Origin: a bacterium
Lineage (GTDB): Bacteria; Electryoneota; Electryoneia; Electryoneales; Electryoneaceae
DNA: 64,000 bases
NCBI GenBank assembly: GCA_020444425.1
Contig: JAHLLB010000002.1
Coordinates: forward strand, 106,705-170,704
Reading direction: 5' to 3'
Numbering within the stretch: the stretch's first letter is position 1; each line of letters opens with the position of its first letter. Both the position numbers and the translations under genes were made by a program. Below the pieces are notes generated by a model. It saw only the letters and a program-made list of their open reading frames with translations. It did not search any database and was not told the DNA's origin. Shown here in pieces: positions 61,609 through 64,000 of the stretch.

Positions 61609-61714
61609 TTGTTCATTTGACTGAGGAAAGGTACATTGGGTTTCCGCTCGTGGTGTCTCCGCACCGGGTTCCGGAGCCCGAGTTCCCCTCTTGCATTTCG
61701 GGGTGAGGTTTTTT
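61609..61714 (+). ncRNA. candidate small RNA upstream of tRNA-Asn
   Basis: A promoter-like pair (-35 TTGTTC 61609-61614, 17-base spacer, -10 TACATT 61632-61637) is followed by GGTG/CACC (61652-61665), CGGGTT/AGCCCG (61665-61680, loop CCGG) and a CCTC/GAGG hairpin directly before six T (61709-61714). The product would be ~70 bases. No known RNA family is recognised, and no plus-strand gene lies close upstream to explain a terminator here. Confidence 0.35.
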
Positions 61715-61744
61715 CATACTTAGGGCCGCGACAAAAGCGAGTAT

Positions 61745-61817
61745 TCCCCAGTAGCTCAATTGGCAGAGCGGGTGACTGTTAATCACTAGGTTGGCGGTTC
61801 AAGTCCGTCCTGGGGAG
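61745..61817 (+). tRNA. tRNA-Asn (anticodon GTT)
   Basis: 73 bases forming a full cloverleaf: acceptor TCCCCAG/CTGGGGA with G discriminator, D arm GCTC...GAGC, anticodon stem GGTGA/TCACT with loop CTGTTAA (anticodon GTT at 61778-61780) and T arm GGCGGTTCAAGTCCGTC. CCA is not encoded. It decodes AAC and AAU. Confidence 0.97.
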
Positions 61818-61828
61818 CTGAAATAGAC

Positions 61829-61854
61829 AAGGGTTAGGCGAAAGCCTGACCCTT
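61829..61854 (+). terminator. terminator of tRNA-Asn
   Basis: Arms AAGGGTTAGGC (61829-61839) and GCCTGACCCTT (61844-61854), GAAA tetraloop, one T-G pair; tail TCTCTTTGTG. Confidence 0.8.
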
Positions 61855-62122
61855 TCTCTTTGTGATTTGGTGCAAATGAGGTGCACTCTATTTTTAACTA
61901 CTTGATCCTGCCTACCGACCGCCTCTAACATGAGTCATGTCCTCTACTTTGTCCTTGGTCGCCTTGACCGGGTCCAGCAGGTGATGCTTGTGAGGTATGC
62001 TCTCCTAACATCTACCAATTTCAACGGCTACGAGAACTTAGCTTGGCTGTTTGACTCTGCATAAGTATAGATATCGAAGGAGCTTTCGTCTTTTCCTGCT
62101 ATAAATTGTCCAAATTGTATTG

Positions 62123-62131
62123 CCCCCCCCC
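62123..62131 (+). repeat. homopolymeric C tract (9) upstream of propeller gene
   Basis: Nine consecutive C in an AT-rich context, 32 bases before the start codon. Such tracts can change length by slippage. Confidence 0.9.
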
Positions 62132-62163
62132 GATCTAGGGTTCTCCTTCATTCGGAGGCAATG

Positions 62164-63951
62164 ATGAAATTTGTGATGATTGCCCTGTTGGCCCTGCTTC
62201 TCTTCCCCATTCTCTGCTGTTCACAATTCACCTGGGACCAGCAAATCGTAACGACTGACTTTGAGTACGTGTACGATTGCCTCCCCATCGATTTCGATCT
62301 TGACGGAGACCAGGACATCGTCGGCGTCGCTCGCAACGACAATGAAGTAGCCTGGTGGGAGAATGATGGCGCCCAGAATTTCCTTCGACACACCATCTCC
62401 GGCTACTTCGCAGGGGCGACTGATATCCACGTGTTCGACTTTGACGGCGATGGAGATTTCGATGTGCTCTGTGCGGGATACGAAGCTGATGAAATCCGGT
62501 TGTTCATCAATGATGGCGCTCAGAATTTTACGTCCGATCTGGTTGTGAACGGGTTCAATGGCGCGTTGGTTGTGTACGGGGCGGATATCGACTCGGATGG
62601 TGATACAGACGTACTCGGTGGTGCTTACTACGACAATCGCCTGATCTGGTGGGAGAATGACAACAACAGCTATCTCGAACATGTCGTTCAGTCGGGTTTC
62701 AGCCAGATATCCTCAGTGCACGCGGCTGATCTGGATCTAGACGGCGACATGGACCTGCTGGCCACTTCCTACAATGGACAAACTTTCGCCTGGTGGGAGA
62801 ACAATGGTCAGCAGGAGTTCGCGTACCACATATTGCAAACCAACTTGAATGGCGCTAAGGGAATTCGCGCTGTTGACTTCGACCTTGACGGCGATCTCGA
62901 TGTTCTTGGGGCTGCCACATGGGCAAACACCTTGGCGTGGTGGGAAAACGACGGCACGATGTCATTTGCCTATCATCCGATCACCAATAACTACAACCAC
63001 GCCTCAAGCCTCATCCCTTGCGACATGGATCTGGATGGTGATCTGGATCTTGTGACTTCCGCTACGGACGACGACGATGTTAGTTGGTGGGAAAATGACG
63101 GCGCACAACAATTCACGAAACATACCCTCACCGACGAGCTCAATGGCGCGATCAAAGCGTACGGCGCAGACATGGATGGTGATGGGGATGTGGATATCAT
63201 CGCCGCAGGCCGGGATCAGAACACCATAGCGTTGTGGAAAAACGTTCCATTCGGGCTGACCATCCGGCTGGAACCGGCGCATGAACCAGTGCTGATCCAG
63301 TCCCGTGGCGGGTACGTGGACTACGTGATCCGCATCGTCAACTGGACCAACCAGTTTCTCACCTTCTCCGCGTGGTCTGAAGTTCTGCTTCCTGATGGCA
63401 CTGTACTCAGCCCGCTCGAAATCCAGAGCACGATTCGCATGCTGCGCTACAGCAGCATCGTAACCACCGCCCGTTTTGGTGTACCAGGTTCTGCCGATGC
63501 CGGTGAATACGTGTACACCGTTCGCTTAGGGCAATACCCGGAAATGACCTGGGCGCTTGATTCCTTCTCGTTCACAAAACAGGGCTGGAGTACAGCCAAT
63601 CTCGTATTTCTTCCGGACTGGAACTTTGAGGTTGGTGAGTTCGAATCTGCGGTGGAATTAGCGGAACTGAATGATGAGCAGCCGTGGAAGTACGCGGTGG
63701 GACCTGCGTTTCCCAATCCATTCAATGCGGTAACGTCGATCACAGTCGATCTGCCACAAGCTTCTGAGCTAAGCGTTGTCGTGTATAACGCAGCCGGACA
63801 ACACGTTGCGACGCTTGAGTCCGGCCAATATCACGCTGGACAGCACACACTGACCATCGACGGCTCGTCGCTGGCGAGCGGGATTTATTTCGTTCATGCA
63901 ACGGTTCCGGGCCGTCTGGATCAGATGCAGAAGGTGGTTCTGGTCAAATAA
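62164..63951 (+). CDS. FG-GAP/VCBS seven-bladed propeller protein with T9SS sorting domain
   Basis: A 595-residue secreted protein. Signal peptide MKFVMIALLALLLFPILCCS (two Cys, so a lipoprotein signal is also possible). Residues ~40-360 hold seven FG-GAP/VCBS repeats of ~50 residues, each with a calcium-loop motif such as DFDLDGDQD, DFDGDGDFD, DLDLDGDMD or DMDGDGDVD and a WWENDG strand; seven repeats fit one seven-bladed propeller. A beta-sandwich region follows, and the chain ends in a Por/T9SS sorting domain: GPAFPNPFNAVTSI...VVYNAAGQHVATLESG...LASGIYFVHA...KVVLVK. GGAGG (62154-62158) is 5 bases before ATG 62164 and only 2 before ATG 62161. No neighbour is visible downstream; it is probably a surface or extracellular binding protein. 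Confidence 0.9.
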   Translation: MKFVMIALLALLLFPILCCSQFTWDQQIVTTDFEYVYDCLPIDFDLDGDQDIVGVARNDNEVAWWENDGAQNFLRHTISGYFAGATDIHVFDFDGDGDFDVLCAGYEADEIRLFINDGAQNFTSDLVVNGFNGALVVYGADIDSDGDTDVLGGAYYDNRLIWWENDNNSYLEHVVQSGFSQISSVHAADLDLDGDMDLLATSYNGQTFAWWENNGQQEFAYHILQTNLNGAKGIRAVDFDLDGDLDVLGAATWANTLAWWENDGTMSFAYHPITNNYNHASSLIPCDMDLDGDLDLVTSATDDDDVSWWENDGAQQFTKHTLTDELNGAIKAYGADMDGDGDVDIIAAGRDQNTIALWKNVPFGLTIRLEPAHEPVLIQSRGGYVDYVIRIVNWTNQFLTFSAWSEVLLPDGTVLSPLEIQSTIRMLRYSSIVTTARFGVPGSADAGEYVYTVRLGQYPEMTWALDSFSFTKQGWSTANLVFLPDWNFEVGEFESAVELAELNDEQPWKYAVGPAFPNPFNAVTSITVDLPQASELSVVVYNAAGQHVATLESGQYHAGQHTLTIDGSSLASGIYFVHATVPGRLDQMQKVVLVK

Positions 63952-64000
63952 GGAATATTTTCCGGTAGGTGTTTTGGATCGTTTGCTGATGCGGGTTTGG

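Larger units (their letters stand above)
61818..62163. other. AT-richer gap between tRNA-Asn and the propeller protein
   Basis: 346 bases without a gene. It contains the tRNA terminator (61829-61854), a GGTGCA-AATGA-GGTGCA direct repeat (61872-61888), and a run of nine C at 62123-62131. Base composition is visibly lower in GC than the preceding genes. Confidence 0.6.

Noticed and set aside
1..64000. CRISPR arrays, insertion sequences, integrons or prophage genes
   Set aside because: No regularly spaced repeats of CRISPR type, transposase, integrase or phage structural motifs were seen on either strand.

Overview
The window is a piece of a moderately GC-rich chromosome from what looks like an uncultured member of the FCB superphylum (Fibrobacteres-Chlorobi-Bacteroidetes and neighbouring candidate phyla). 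The main evidence is two large secreted proteins that end in Por/T9SS-type C-terminal sorting domains with the PNPFN motif, a decayed third copy of such a tail, a FadL/PorV-like outer-membrane barrel, several lipoproteins and a truncated NuoG. The phylum cannot be fixed from the sequence alone. One tRNA gene (Asn, GTT) is present; there are no rRNA genes, CRISPR arrays, insertion sequences or complete prophage.

Layout. 1-2671 (minus): a heterodimeric ABC exporter pair, one partner cut by the window edge. 2920-8257 (plus): a tightly overlapping five-gene glycan operon (GT2, flippase-like membrane protein, GT2, polysaccharide deacetylase, GT2). 8502-15565 (plus): mostly housekeeping and hypothetical genes (proline dehydrogenase, RidA, DUF5683, PHP phosphoesterase, PilZ, adenosine deaminase, a lipoprotein, DUF4159, a VOC protein). 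15635-18728 (minus): DUF4920 lipoprotein, ferritin-like protein, DinB, DUF1385 and ribosomal protein L31. 18917-19216 (plus): thiamine-binding protein.

19338-42800 (minus) is an energy-metabolism block. A complete 14-gene nuoA-N set for respiratory complex I lies downstream of a complete rnfCDGEAB set for the ferredoxin:NAD+ oxidoreductase. The rnf genes are preceded by nrdR, glyA and rpiB. Rnf and Nuo together could pass electrons between ferredoxin, NADH and the quinone pool while moving ions. RnfD has an unusual repetitive charged N-terminal extension, and NuoG lacks its molybdopterin-like domain.

42937-52766 (minus) is an envelope/secretion region: a TPR lipoprotein, an outer-membrane barrel, a beta-rich lipoprotein, a 1669-residue C25 (gingipain)-like protein with a long structured leader, and a HIT protein. 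52838-58815 (minus) holds an EF-G paralogue, a Phd/ParE toxin-antitoxin pair, the sorting-domain remnant and uvrA. 59486-61305 (plus) holds a CitD-CitE fusion and an ICMT-like methyltransferase. After the tRNA the sequence becomes more AT-rich and ends with a seven-bladed FG-GAP/VCBS propeller protein carrying a sorting domain, preceded by a run of nine C.

Intergenic gaps carry several families of short repeats: palindromes with a GGACT..AGTCC core, a 54-bp tandem duplication, and low-complexity tracts of GAAGTAC and ATGTGAGA type.
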